This document shows positions 17,778-25,540 of a stretch of 64,000 bases of DNA, in pieces (position 1 is the stretch's first letter; each line of letters begins with the position of its first letter). The DNA lies in contig NZ_WXYN01000008.1 of the NCBI RefSeq assembly GCF_016881065.1, positions 69,381-133,380 on the forward strand, given 5' to 3'. The position numbers and the translations under genes were made by a program. The notes under the pieces were generated by a model. It did not search any database, was not told where the DNA came from, and saw nothing but the letters and a program-made list of their open reading frames with translations. This DNA is from Planococcus soli. GTDB lineage: Bacteria; Bacillota; Bacilli; Bacillales_A; Planococcaceae.

Positions 17778-17818
17778 CTAGTCACCCTCAAGCTATTGGC
17801 GGTTGGCTAGTTTTTTTT
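17778..17818 (+). terminator. Terminator of the OYE gene
   Basis: CTAG-T-CACC pairs imperfectly with GGTTGGCTAG and is followed by T8. Confidence 0.75.
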
Positions 17819-17856
17819 GCATGATGCGAAACACTCCGCTTGCCGCGGCCATGAAT

Positions 17857-17900
17857 GAAAAAAGCGCAGCTCTGGATTTTCCAGAAGCTGCGCTTTTTGT
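17857..17900 (-). terminator. Terminator of ktrB
   Basis: AAAAGCGCAGCTTCTGG-type stem around an ATTTT loop (CCAGAAGCTGCGCTTTT), next to the ktrB stop. It reads as a good terminator on the minus strand. Confidence 0.85.
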
Positions 17901-17902
17901 TT

Positions 17903-19231
17903 TCAGCCGGTGAAAACCGGATCATATGGATAACGGTAATTTTCCTTGCGTGGTTTCATTAAAATAAAGAACAATGTCAGCGGTCCGATACGGCCTGTGA
18001 ACATTACCAAGCTCAACAAGATTTCACCAAGATCGCTGAGGTCGGCGGTAATGCCCATCGACAAGCCGACGGTCCCGAAAGCTGACACCACTTCAAATGC
18101 CAGCGGCAGGAACGGAATTTTTTCAGTTATGGTCAATAGGAACAAAAAGAAGACGACCAGCAGTACGCTGATGGTCGTGATGGCTAGCGAGCGGATGACC
18201 GTTTCGAGCCGAATGGAACGGCCGAAAATTTCAGGTTCGCGCCGGGACCGCAAAAAGGAAACCGTCGCCAGGATCACAACGACAAAAGTTGTCAGCTTGA
18301 TGCCGGAAGCAGTCGAAGCACTGCCGCCGCCGATGAACATCAACAGCATCGTGAAAAGCAAAGTCGGATCTTCGAGTTCTCCGTAGTTCAGTGTATTGAA
18401 TCCAGCGGTACGCGGCGTCACTGCACTGAAGTAGGAAGCCAGCAATTTATCGTGCAGGGACATATTGCCGATTGTTCCCGGATTGCCGTATTCCAAAGCG
18501 AAAATCACGATCATGGCCACCGCGTTTAAAATTAAGGTGCCGCCAACCATCAGCTTTGTGTGCAATGCCCATCGATGAAACGATTTTTTCTGTGAGACGT
18601 CCATGACCACCGTAAACCCGATGCCCCCAATGATGAACAGCAAGGAGATCAGCACGTTGACCAACGGATCTCCGACAAAGCTCATCATGTTATCGGGGAA
18701 CAGAGAAAAACCGGCATTGTTAAAGGCGGAAATCACATGAAAGACGCTGTAGTTAAGCGCATCCTTAAAGCCGAATTCCGGGATCCAGTAAATGGTCAAC
18801 AGTACAGCGGCAACTGCCTCCACAGTCAAAGCGAATGTCAAAATCAATTTGACGAGCCTGACGATGCCGCCGACTGTATTTTGTGTCAGCGATTCCTGCA
18901 AGTAAATTCGGCTTTGAAGGCCGACTTTCTTGCGGAACAAAATGAGGATAGCTACAGCAAAAGTCATCAAGCCGATGCCGCCGCATTGAATCAGCACAAG
19001 GAGAACCAATTCACCAAAGCCTGTGAGGACAGTGCCCGGATCAAAGACGCTCAATCCTGTCACCGTAGTGGCAGATGTTGCGGTGAATAAAGCGTCAGTC
19101 CAGGAAATCGGCTGCGTTGTCGCTATTGGAAGCTTTAATAAAACCGTACCTACCAAGATCAAAAACAAAAAACTTCCGGAAATCAGCAACGGCGGAGAAA
19201 TGCTTATCCGCTTTTTCTTCCAGGAACGCAT
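17903..19231 (-). CDS. ktrB: KtrB/TrkH family potassium transporter subunit
   Basis: 442 residues from ATG 19231, which has GAGGAAG 9 bases upstream; an in-frame GTG at 19240 is crowded by that site. It has four M1-P-M2 repeats with selectivity-filter glycines in TTVTGLS, NNAGFSL, RTAGFNT and GTVGLSM, and the C-terminal PVFTG ending of Bacillus KtrB. It would form the Na+-coupled K+ pore in the membrane and needs a cytosolic KtrA/KtrC RCK ring, which is not in this window. KtrB and KtrD are close paralogues and I cannot separate them without alignment. Confidence 0.9.
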   Translation of the reverse strand: MRSWKKKRISISPPLLISGSFLFLILVGTVLLKLPIATTQPISWTDALFTATSATTVTGLSVFDPGTVLTGFGELVLLVLIQCGGIGLMTFAVAILILFRKKVGLQSRIYLQESLTQNTVGGIVRLVKLILTFALTVEAVAAVLLTIYWIPEFGFKDALNYSVFHVISAFNNAGFSLFPDNMMSFVGDPLVNVLISLLFIIGGIGFTVVMDVSQKKSFHRWALHTKLMVGGTLILNAVAMIVIFALEYGNPGTIGNMSLHDKLLASYFSAVTPRTAGFNTLNYGELEDPTLLFTMLLMFIGGGSASTASGIKLTTFVVVILATVSFLRSRREPEIFGRSIRLETVIRSLAITTISVLLVVFFLFLLTITEKIPFLPLAFEVVSAFGTVGLSMGITADLSDLGEILLSLVMFTGRIGPLTLFFILMKPRKENYRYPYDPVFTG

Positions 19232-19600
19232 GCAAGACACTTCCTCATCTTATAGATATGAAATATGAGCTTACTCTATGCCTGTTTCGCGAGGCTGTCA
19301 ACAAAATTATTCACCGTTATGAGAACTATTCTTTCAGTTGCTTCAGTTGCATATGACAAGCTGGTTATCCCATAATCTTTTTGTCGATTGTTTGGCCGTT
19401 CCTCCAATAGATACTGCAGTCAGTGCCCCTAAATTAGGACTGGCGCCGCTACTGGAAATTGTGGTGAACAGCATTTCTATTATTATGATGCTGAATTCCC
19501 TTGCCTCATAGACAGCAGCACCTTTGCTGTTCGGCTTTTTTTGTTAGAATAAAGAAAAGCTTTAATCAGCACGACAAAAAAGGCAAGGGGGTCAACGAAT
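19232..19600. other. Intergenic region with an orphan terminator
   Basis: It lies between divergent ktrB and the M20 peptidase. ACAGCA-N8-TGCTGT followed by T7 (19511-19543) looks like a plus-strand terminator, but no gene precedes it on that strand. A 52-codon frame at 19353-19511 ends exactly at its 5' edge; it has no Shine-Dalgarno. A small RNA or a decayed gene is possible. Confidence 0.45.
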
Positions 19601-20734
19601 ATGAAGGAATTTATTGAAGCAAACCAGCAGCCGATGCTGGAATTGATTGAAAACCTTGTCAATATCGACAGCGGCTCCTATTTGAAAAGCGGTATCGATA
19701 GAGCTGGAGAAGTTCTTGCAGAGGAATATAAGATGATCGGATTTGAAACCGAAGTACACGAACAGGAAAGCTTGGGAAACAACTTGGTCATTTATCATCC
19801 TGAAGCAGAGGCCCCCGAGATTGTGCTGATTGCCCATCTTGATACCGTATTCCCGGAAGGAACGGCGGAAAAGCGGCCATTCCATGTGGCAGATGACTTG
19901 GCCCATGGACCAGGTGTCATTGACATGAAGGCAAGCCACGCTACAGCTTTATTTGCTATTAAAGCTTTAATGGACAGTGGCAGCAGTGCTTATAAAAACG
20001 TCGTGCTGATTTTGAATACAGATGAAGAAATCGGGTCCATCGCTTCGCGAAGCCTCATTGAAAAAGTCGTGGCTGATAAAAAGTACGCACTTGTGCTGGA
20101 GCCGGCACAAAACGGCCAACTTGTCAGTGAGCGCAAAGGCGGAGGCAAATATTTCCTGAAAGTTTATGGAAAATCGGCGCATGCGGGCATTGAACCGGAA
20201 AATGGAGCCAGCGCCATTGAAGAAATGGCACGGAAAATCCTCAAGCTGCATGCCTTGAGTGAGCCTGATAGAGGCATTACCGTCAACGTCGGTCTGATCA
20301 AAGGGGGCACGTCAGTCAATACGATCGCTCCATTTGCGGAAGCCGGAATCGACCTGCGGATTGAAACGTCAGAAGACGGCGAGCGTTTGGACCGCGGCAT
20401 CAAGGAAATCTGCAGCTACACGGAAACACCAGGAACGGCTGTGGAATTGACAGGCCATATTACCCGTCCGGCGTGGGTATTGACGGATGCTGCACGGACA
20501 TTAATCGACGTGATTGCCGAAGAAGGTGCGAAACTCGGTATCACGCTGTCACATGAAAAGAGCGGCGGCGGATCAGATGCCAACTTGACTGCCCATATCG
20601 GCATTCCGTCGATTGACGGGTTGGGCCCGGTCGGCGGCAACGCCCATCAGGAAACGGAGTACCTGGTGGTTTCCTCGCTGACCGAGCGGACTTTGCTGCT
20701 GGCGAATGTCATTAAGCGTCTGAGTGCGAAGTAG
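19601..20734 (+). CDS. M20 family metallopeptidase (glutamate carboxypeptidase-like)
   Basis: 377 residues of the M20A/carboxypeptidase G2-like group. Zinc-site pattern: H in LIAHLDTVFPEG, the bridging D in GPGVIDMKAS, the catalytic and metal E pair in LNTDEEIGS, E in LVLEPAQ, and H in GNAHQETEYL near the C-terminus. The inserted dimerisation domain (KGGGKYFLKVYGKSAHAGIEPENG) is present. It is cytosolic, without a signal peptide, so it should act on peptides or N-acyl amino acids brought into the cell. CAAGGGGG precedes the ATG. It lies 160 bases before murR; a link to cell-wall recycling is possible but unproven. Confidence 0.9.
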   Translation: MKEFIEANQQPMLELIENLVNIDSGSYLKSGIDRAGEVLAEEYKMIGFETEVHEQESLGNNLVIYHPEAEAPEIVLIAHLDTVFPEGTAEKRPFHVADDLAHGPGVIDMKASHATALFAIKALMDSGSSAYKNVVLILNTDEEIGSIASRSLIEKVVADKKYALVLEPAQNGQLVSERKGGGKYFLKVYGKSAHAGIEPENGASAIEEMARKILKLHALSEPDRGITVNVGLIKGGTSVNTIAPFAEAGIDLRIETSEDGERLDRGIKEICSYTETPGTAVELTGHITRPAWVLTDAARTLIDVIAEEGAKLGITLSHEKSGGGSDANLTAHIGIPSIDGLGPVGGNAHQETEYLVVSSLTERTLLLANVIKRLSAK

Positions 20735-20893
20735 AAAATGATGAGGCTGGAATTCAATTGCAATGACTCAATTTATACTGAACTTTCGTGTATGCTAGAG
20801 AAGTTGAATGAAACAGTAATTTTTACGCACTACTTTCAGTTTCGAGACATGTAATCAGTCAATACTAGAAACAGAATCACAGGGGGTTCAAAG

Positions 20894-21742
20894 ATGACTT
20901 CTTTGATGCAAAAAATAAAAGAAGTGCTGCCGCAGTTATCAGAGGCAGAGAGGCGGATTGGCGAGTACGTTTTTGAAAATCCGGAAGCCATTCCACACAT
21001 GACCACGAAAGAACTGTCGAAGAAATCAGGAGTCAGCGAAGCAACCATTATCCGCTTTTGCAAATCGATCGGCATTGGCAGCTTTAAATCTTTCAAACTT
21101 GCACTTATGAAAGACTTAACCTTAACGGATACCAATCTCACCGATTTTTCGGTATTGAACAAAAAAGACTCTCCATACGATCTTTTTCATAAAGTGATCC
21201 ATGTCAATAAATCCGCGATTGAATCGTGTGCGGACTCTATGGACCGCAAAGAACTGGCGAAGGCGGTTGAAGCCATTCAGCATGCCGGAAAAATCGTTTT
21301 CTTTGGTGTTGGCGGTTCATCCACTGCGGCTGTCGATGCTCAGTATAAATTTACGAAACTCGGCTATCATTCGATCACTTCTCTTGATTTCCATTACATG
21401 CTGTCAGTGATTCCACATTTGACGGAAAACGATGTGTTTGTGGCAATCAGCACGTCCGGAAAAACAAAGGATGTTTTGGAACTTACGCGGTTTGCACAGA
21501 AAAAAGGGGCGACTGCCATCGCCATTACGACCCTCAGCAAATCACCATTGTACAAAGAAGCGGACATTCGTTTGTGCACACCGAATGTGGAGCAGGATTT
21601 CCGCATTGGCAGCATTCCTTCACGGATGACGCAACTGACCGTAATCGATACCTTATATATGAGCATATTTCATCATGTTGGCGAAAAGGTTTTGCAGCAA
21701 TACTATGATGCCCGCAGTGAAATGGAAAGCTTAAGAAGATAA
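20894..21742 (+). CDS. murR: MurR/RpiR family transcriptional regulator
   Basis: 282 residues: N-terminal HTH_6 domain (LSEAERRIGEYVFENPEAI, TTKELSKKSGVSEATIIRF) and C-terminal SIS domain (GKIVFFGVGGSSTAAVDAQY, ISTSGKTKDVLELT) that senses a sugar phosphate, presumably MurNAc-6-P. ACAGGGGG lies 7 bases before the ATG. It heads the murR-murQ-murP-mupG cluster, the gene set for MurNAc recycling. A terminator-like hairpin overlaps its stop codon, so the downstream genes probably also use their own promoter (21812-21839). The likely operator is the A/T palindrome at 21779-21793. Confidence 0.93.
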   Translation: MTSLMQKIKEVLPQLSEAERRIGEYVFENPEAIPHMTTKELSKKSGVSEATIIRFCKSIGIGSFKSFKLALMKDLTLTDTNLTDFSVLNKKDSPYDLFHKVIHVNKSAIESCADSMDRKELAKAVEAIQHAGKIVFFGVGGSSTAAVDAQYKFTKLGYHSITSLDFHYMLSVIPHLTENDVFVAISTSGKTKDVLELTRFAQKKGATAIAITTLSKSPLYKEADIRLCTPNVEQDFRIGSIPSRMTQLTVIDTLYMSIFHHVGEKVLQQYYDARSEMESLRR

Positions 21743-21767
21743 AGAGCTGATGATTCGGCTCTTTTTT
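21741..21767 (+). terminator. Terminator-like hairpin at the murR stop
   Basis: AAGAGC-N9-GCTCTT followed by T6, overlapping the stop codon of murR. It should separate murR from murQ transcription at least in part. Confidence 0.65.
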
Positions 21768-21778
21768 ACTTGATTTTA

Positions 21779-21793
21779 TGAAATTTAAATTCA
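21779..21793. promoter_or_regulatory. Candidate MurR operator
   Basis: TGAAATTTAAATTCA is a near-palindrome of the A/T-rich TGAAA-TTTCA type used by RpiR-family regulators. It lies 19 bases upstream of the murQ -35 box. Confidence 0.45.
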
Positions 21794-21811
21794 TTATTAT
21801 ATTAATTAATA

Positions 21812-21839
21812 TTGACTTTAAATTTCTTAAGGATAAAAT
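21812..21839 (+). promoter_or_regulatory. murQ promoter
   Basis: TTGACT (21812-21817), 16-base spacer, TAAAAT (21834-21839); about 30 bases before the murQ Shine-Dalgarno. Confidence 0.7.
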
Positions 21840-21872
21840 GAAGACAAGAAATAAATGTAAAGAGGTGATCCG

Positions 21873-22757
21873 ATGCTAGAAAATTTATCCACAGAAAAGC
21901 GCAATACCAACACCATGAAGATGGACGAAATGTCAGTGCTGGAAATCTTAGAAACCATGAACCAAGAAGATCGCATCGTTCCAAAAGCGATTGAAACCGA
22001 ACTGGGAAACATCGAGAAAGCGGTGCAAAAAACCATTGCTTCCTTTGAGGCTGGTGGCAGACTGATATATATTGGCGCCGGAACCAGCGGCCGCTTAGGA
22101 ATTCTCGATGCAGTTGAATGTGTTCCAACTTTCGGTGTCTCGTCAGAACAGGTAGTTGGGATTATTGCTGGGGGAGCAGAAGCGATTAAGACCGCGATTG
22201 AAGGCGTCGAAGACAAAGCGCAATTTGGTATGGATGATTTGAAAGCGGTTTCTTTAACAGCGGATGATACCGTCGTCGGCATTGCAGCCAGCGGGCGAAC
22301 ACCATACGTCATTGGTGCGCTTCAATATGCAAAACAGATCGGGGCAGAAACCGTTGCGATTTCGTGCAATAAAGGATCCGAAATCAGCGATTATGCCGAT
22401 ACAGCGATTGAGATTGAGACAGGGGCTGAAGTATTGACCGGTTCGACCCGTCTGAAAGCGGGTACTGCCCAAAAGCTCGTACTGAATATGATTTCGACAG
22501 CTGCGATGATCGGCATCGGCAAAGTATACGGCAATTTGATGGTGGATGTACAGGCTACCAATGAAAAACTGGTGGAGCGTTCCAAACGGATCATCATGGA
22601 TGCCGCTCAAGTCGATTACGGAACAGCACAGCGCTACTACGAAAGAGCGGACGGCCACGTGAAAACGGCAATTGTCATGAGTCTGCTGGATTGTACGAAA
22701 GAACAAGCCATCGCCAAATTGGAAACAGCCGGTGGCTTTGTTCGAAAAGCTTTATAA
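21873..22757 (+). CDS. murQ: N-acetylmuramic acid 6-phosphate etherase
   Basis: 294 residues, the family's usual size. It cleaves the lactyl ether of MurNAc-6-P to GlcNAc-6-P and D-lactate in the cytosol. SIS fold with GAGTSGRLGILDAVECVPTFG, which includes the catalytic Glu region, then GIAASGRTPYVIGAL, and the conserved STRLKAGTAQKLVLNM, followed by a C-terminal helical domain with LVDVQATNEKL. AGAGGTGATCCG precedes the ATG. murP follows after 24 bases. Its product feeds NagA, encoded 5 kb downstream. Confidence 0.97.
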   Translation: MLENLSTEKRNTNTMKMDEMSVLEILETMNQEDRIVPKAIETELGNIEKAVQKTIASFEAGGRLIYIGAGTSGRLGILDAVECVPTFGVSSEQVVGIIAGGAEAIKTAIEGVEDKAQFGMDDLKAVSLTADDTVVGIAASGRTPYVIGALQYAKQIGAETVAISCNKGSEISDYADTAIEIETGAEVLTGSTRLKAGTAQKLVLNMISTAAMIGIGKVYGNLMVDVQATNEKLVERSKRIIMDAAQVDYGTAQRYYERADGHVKTAIVMSLLDCTKEQAIAKLETAGGFVRKAL

Positions 22758-22781
22758 CACTTGGGGGAGCGGAGGGGTAGT

Positions 22782-24161
22782 ATGAAAAAAGAACAGCAAA
22801 TGGCGCATGACATTCTCGAAAAAATCGGGGGGAAAGGGAATGTCAATCAAGTAGCGCATTGTATGACGCGATTGCGTTTGTCGATCAAAGATGACAGCAA
22901 AGTGGATTTAAACGAACTGAAGCGTGTGGATGGCGTGATGGGCGTAATCGAGGACGATACACTTCAGATTGTCGTAGGTCCGGGAACGGTCAATAAGGTT
23001 GCTGCTGAAATGAGCAATGAAACCGGATTGGCTATCGGTGAAATGGCGGACGTCGATGAAGACGATATGGACTTCACGGAAAAAGCCGCTTTGAAAAAAG
23101 CCAAGCTGAAAGAAAAGAACAAGACGCCATTCAAGCTTTTCCTGCGCCGTGTCGGTAATATTTTCATCCCGCTGATTCCGGGTCTGGTCGCTTCAGGTAT
23201 CATTAATGGAGCAGCCAACTTTGCGAAGAATGCCGGAGTGGATGCTACCGAAACGTGGATGCAGATCCTATTGCTGCTGGGAAGCACAGTATTTGCGTAT
23301 TTGGCTATTCTGGTCGGCTGGAACACAGCGAAGGAGTTTGGCGGAACACCGGTACTTGGTGCGATTGCAGGAGGAATCCTGTTCAATCCGATGCTGGCTG
23401 ATATCGTCATTTATGGAGAGCCGCTCGTAGTCGGCAGAGGCGGATTATTTGGGGTGATATTCGCTGCCTGGATGATGACTTTTGTTGAAAAGAATGTCCG
23501 TAAAGTGATGCACAGTTCGGTCGATATTCTCTTTACACCTCTCATTACGCTATTGGTTGTTGGCTTCTTCTCGCTTTACGCCATTATGCCAGTCGCAGGC
23601 CTCTTATCAGATGGCATTATGACGGTATTGACTTCCGTTCTTGATGTCGGCGGTGTCCTAGCAGGCGGCGTCCTGGCTGGTTTCTTCCTTCCACTGGTAA
23701 TGCTCGGATTGCACCACGGCCTAACGCCGATTCACTTGGAGCTGATGAACACGGTTGGCGCGACAGCCTTGCTGCCGATTTTGGCGATGGCTGGAGCGGG
23801 CCAGGTAGGTGCTACGATTGCAGTATATGTGAAAACAAGAAATCAACGTCTGAAGAACATCATCAAAGGAGCGTTGCCTGTCGGTTTTCTTGGCATCGGT
23901 GAACCGCTGCTTTACGGTGTGACTTTGCCGCTTGGACGCCCATTCATCACGGCTTGCATGGGAGCTGCCTTCGGCGGAGCGTTCCAGGCCGTTATGCATA
24001 CGGCAGCGCTTGGAATCGGAGTATCAGGAATCTCATTGATTCCACTGATTGCGGAAAGTAAATACGTCTGGTACTTTGTCGGCCTGGTCGTATCATATAT
24101 TTTCGGATTCATCTTCACTTATCTATTTGGGTTCAAAGAAGAGATGGCAGAAGGAATTTGA
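22782..24161 (+). CDS. murP: PTS EIIBC for N-acetylmuramic acid (or its disaccharide)
   Basis: 459 residues from ATG 22782 (GGAGGGG upstream). The N-terminal EIIB domain has the phospho-cysteine in VAHCMTRLRLSIKD; a charged linker (residues about 95-115) joins the EIIC domain with ten or so hydrophobic segments and the sugar-site GIGEPLLYGVTLPLGRPF. There is no EIIA domain, so phosphate must come from another EIIA, for example that of NagE. With MurQ and MupG beside it, the imported substrate is probably MurNAc or the disaccharide MurNAc-GlcNAc, delivered as the 6-phosphate. Confidence 0.93.
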   Translation: MKKEQQMAHDILEKIGGKGNVNQVAHCMTRLRLSIKDDSKVDLNELKRVDGVMGVIEDDTLQIVVGPGTVNKVAAEMSNETGLAIGEMADVDEDDMDFTEKAALKKAKLKEKNKTPFKLFLRRVGNIFIPLIPGLVASGIINGAANFAKNAGVDATETWMQILLLLGSTVFAYLAILVGWNTAKEFGGTPVLGAIAGGILFNPMLADIVIYGEPLVVGRGGLFGVIFAAWMMTFVEKNVRKVMHSSVDILFTPLITLLVVGFFSLYAIMPVAGLLSDGIMTVLTSVLDVGGVLAGGVLAGFFLPLVMLGLHHGLTPIHLELMNTVGATALLPILAMAGAGQVGATIAVYVKTRNQRLKNIIKGALPVGFLGIGEPLLYGVTLPLGRPFITACMGAAFGGAFQAVMHTAALGIGVSGISLIPLIAESKYVWYFVGLVVSYIFGFIFTYLFGFKEEMAEGI

Positions 24162-24164
24162 GGG

Positions 24165-24189
24165 AAAGGGAGAGAAATCTCCCTTTTTT
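24165..24189 (+). terminator. Intra-operon terminator before mupG
   Basis: AAAGGGAGA-GAAA-TCTCCCTTT with T6 lies in the 73 bases between murP and mupG. It may be an attenuator lowering mupG expression. Confidence 0.7.
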
Positions 24190-24234
24190 CTTTTGAATCA
24201 AAGTGATGAGTTCACTGGAAAAGGAGCTGGCAGG

Positions 24235-25287
24235 ATGCGTGGAATATCAGTTTATTTAGGAGACAATTCGTTTCAGGGCTTGGCCCCTTATATTGAAAAG
24301 GTCAGCAAGCTCGGGTTTACTTCCATTTTCACTTCGCTGCATATTCCGGAAGATGATCCGCTGCTTTATAAGGAAAGGCTGCAGCAATTGGGGCGTTGGG
24401 CCATACAGTTTGATATGGAGCTGATGGCGGACATTGCGCCGCAATCCTTGGCTCATCTCGGATTTGGCTGGGACAATGCAGAAGGTTTGCTGGAATGGGG
24501 TGTGACGGGGTTGCGGATCGATTATGGTGTCGACGATAACGTAATTGCCGGGCTGTCCCATAAGATGAAAATCGCTTTGAATGCCAGTACATTGACGAAA
24601 GAGGGGCTGGCTGCTTTGATTCGAGCAGGCTTGCAGCGGGACGCTGTCGAGATGTGGCATAATTTCTATCCGCGGCCGGAAACCGGATTGGATCCCATGG
24701 AGTTTGTGAAAACGAATCTGTGGCTGAAAAGCGAAGGGCTGAGGGTGATGGCTTTTATTCCAGGAGACGGCCTTCTTCGCGGTCCGCTGCATAACGGTCT
24801 GCCTACGCTCGAAGAACACCGGAAGATCAGCCCGTTTAATGCGTATTTGCACTTGAAGGCAGATGGGGCAGTGGATAAGATTCTGGTCGGCGACATCACA
24901 CTCAGCGACGAGAGCCTGAACCAATTTTCCGCGTTCCATCAGGGAACAATTCCGCTTCGTGCAGAGCCTTTGGTGGAGATAGAGACGATGGCGGTTCAAA
25001 CCAACCGCTTTGATGCTGCGCGGGACTGCATCCGTTCCGTGGAGTCGCGCCAATATGGCCTGATCGGCACCCACTTGCTGGAACCGAACAATACCATCGT
25101 CCGGAATAAAGGCAGCATCACTGTAGACAATGAACGCTATGGACGTTACCGGGGCGAGCTGCAGATCACCAAACGGGATTTGCCCGCAGATGACAAAGTG
25201 AACGTCATCGGAAAGATTATTGAGGAAGATCTGGCGTTGCTGACATATATTAAAGGAGGCGTGAAATTTAAAATCGAGTGGATTTGA
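24235..25287 (+). CDS. mupG: 6-phospho-N-acetylmuramidase, DUF871 family
   Basis: 350 residues from ATG 24235 (AAGGAG 9 bases upstream). Reading upstream would run back into murP, so the longer frame is rejected. DUF871 signature: GISVYLGDNSF, FTSIFTSLHIPEDDP, a TIM barrel with LMADIAPQSLAHLG, GLRIDYG, and NFYPRPETGLDP, and a C-terminal small domain from about residue 250. In Staphylococcus aureus MupG hydrolyses MurNAc-6-P-GlcNAc to MurNAc-6-P and GlcNAc in the cytosol; its place beside murP and murQ supports the same role here. The reaction is transferred from that orthologue, not proved by sequence. Confidence 0.9.
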   Translation: MRGISVYLGDNSFQGLAPYIEKVSKLGFTSIFTSLHIPEDDPLLYKERLQQLGRWAIQFDMELMADIAPQSLAHLGFGWDNAEGLLEWGVTGLRIDYGVDDNVIAGLSHKMKIALNASTLTKEGLAALIRAGLQRDAVEMWHNFYPRPETGLDPMEFVKTNLWLKSEGLRVMAFIPGDGLLRGPLHNGLPTLEEHRKISPFNAYLHLKADGAVDKILVGDITLSDESLNQFSAFHQGTIPLRAEPLVEIETMAVQTNRFDAARDCIRSVESRQYGLIGTHLLEPNNTIVRNKGSITVDNERYGRYRGELQITKRDLPADDKVNVIGKIIEEDLALLTYIKGGVKFKIEWI

Positions 25288-25471
25288 ATAAGAAGAGTAC
25301 GGTGTGAGAACTGGAAGCCTTAGCGTTTTCAGTTTTTTACTTTCTAAGATTTCCTAGAAACCTTTGCGGGACAGTTAAAAAAGGACGGGGTCAGTTTAGA
25401 GCGATTTCTCTGGCCACTTTCCTTTAATAAGAACAAAGTAACCGCTTCCTTTATTTTCACTATTTATCAAA

Positions 25472-25500
25472 TTGGTATAGACAACTATACCGATTATCTA
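25472..25500 (+). promoter_or_regulatory. nagE promoter overlapped by the operator
   Basis: TTGGTA (25472-25477), 17-base spacer, TATCTA (25495-25500), upstream of nagE. The operator covers the -35 and spacer, as expected for repression. Confidence 0.55.
25474..25491. promoter_or_regulatory. NagR (dre-type) operator
   Basis: GGTATAG-ACAA-CTATACC, a perfect 7-bp inverted repeat of the HutC/GntR dre class bound by Bacillus NagR (YvoA). It is the only such site I found in the nag region, which suggests that one promoter drives nagE to the SIS gene. Confidence 0.85.
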
Positions 25501-25540
25501 TATAGTGAAAATTAAGAATACATAAAGGGGTGGAAATTTT

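Noticed and set aside
24049-24234. Longer N-terminus for mupG
   Set aside because: It overlaps the end of murP, lacks a ribosome site, and the DUF871 signature begins at ATG 24235.
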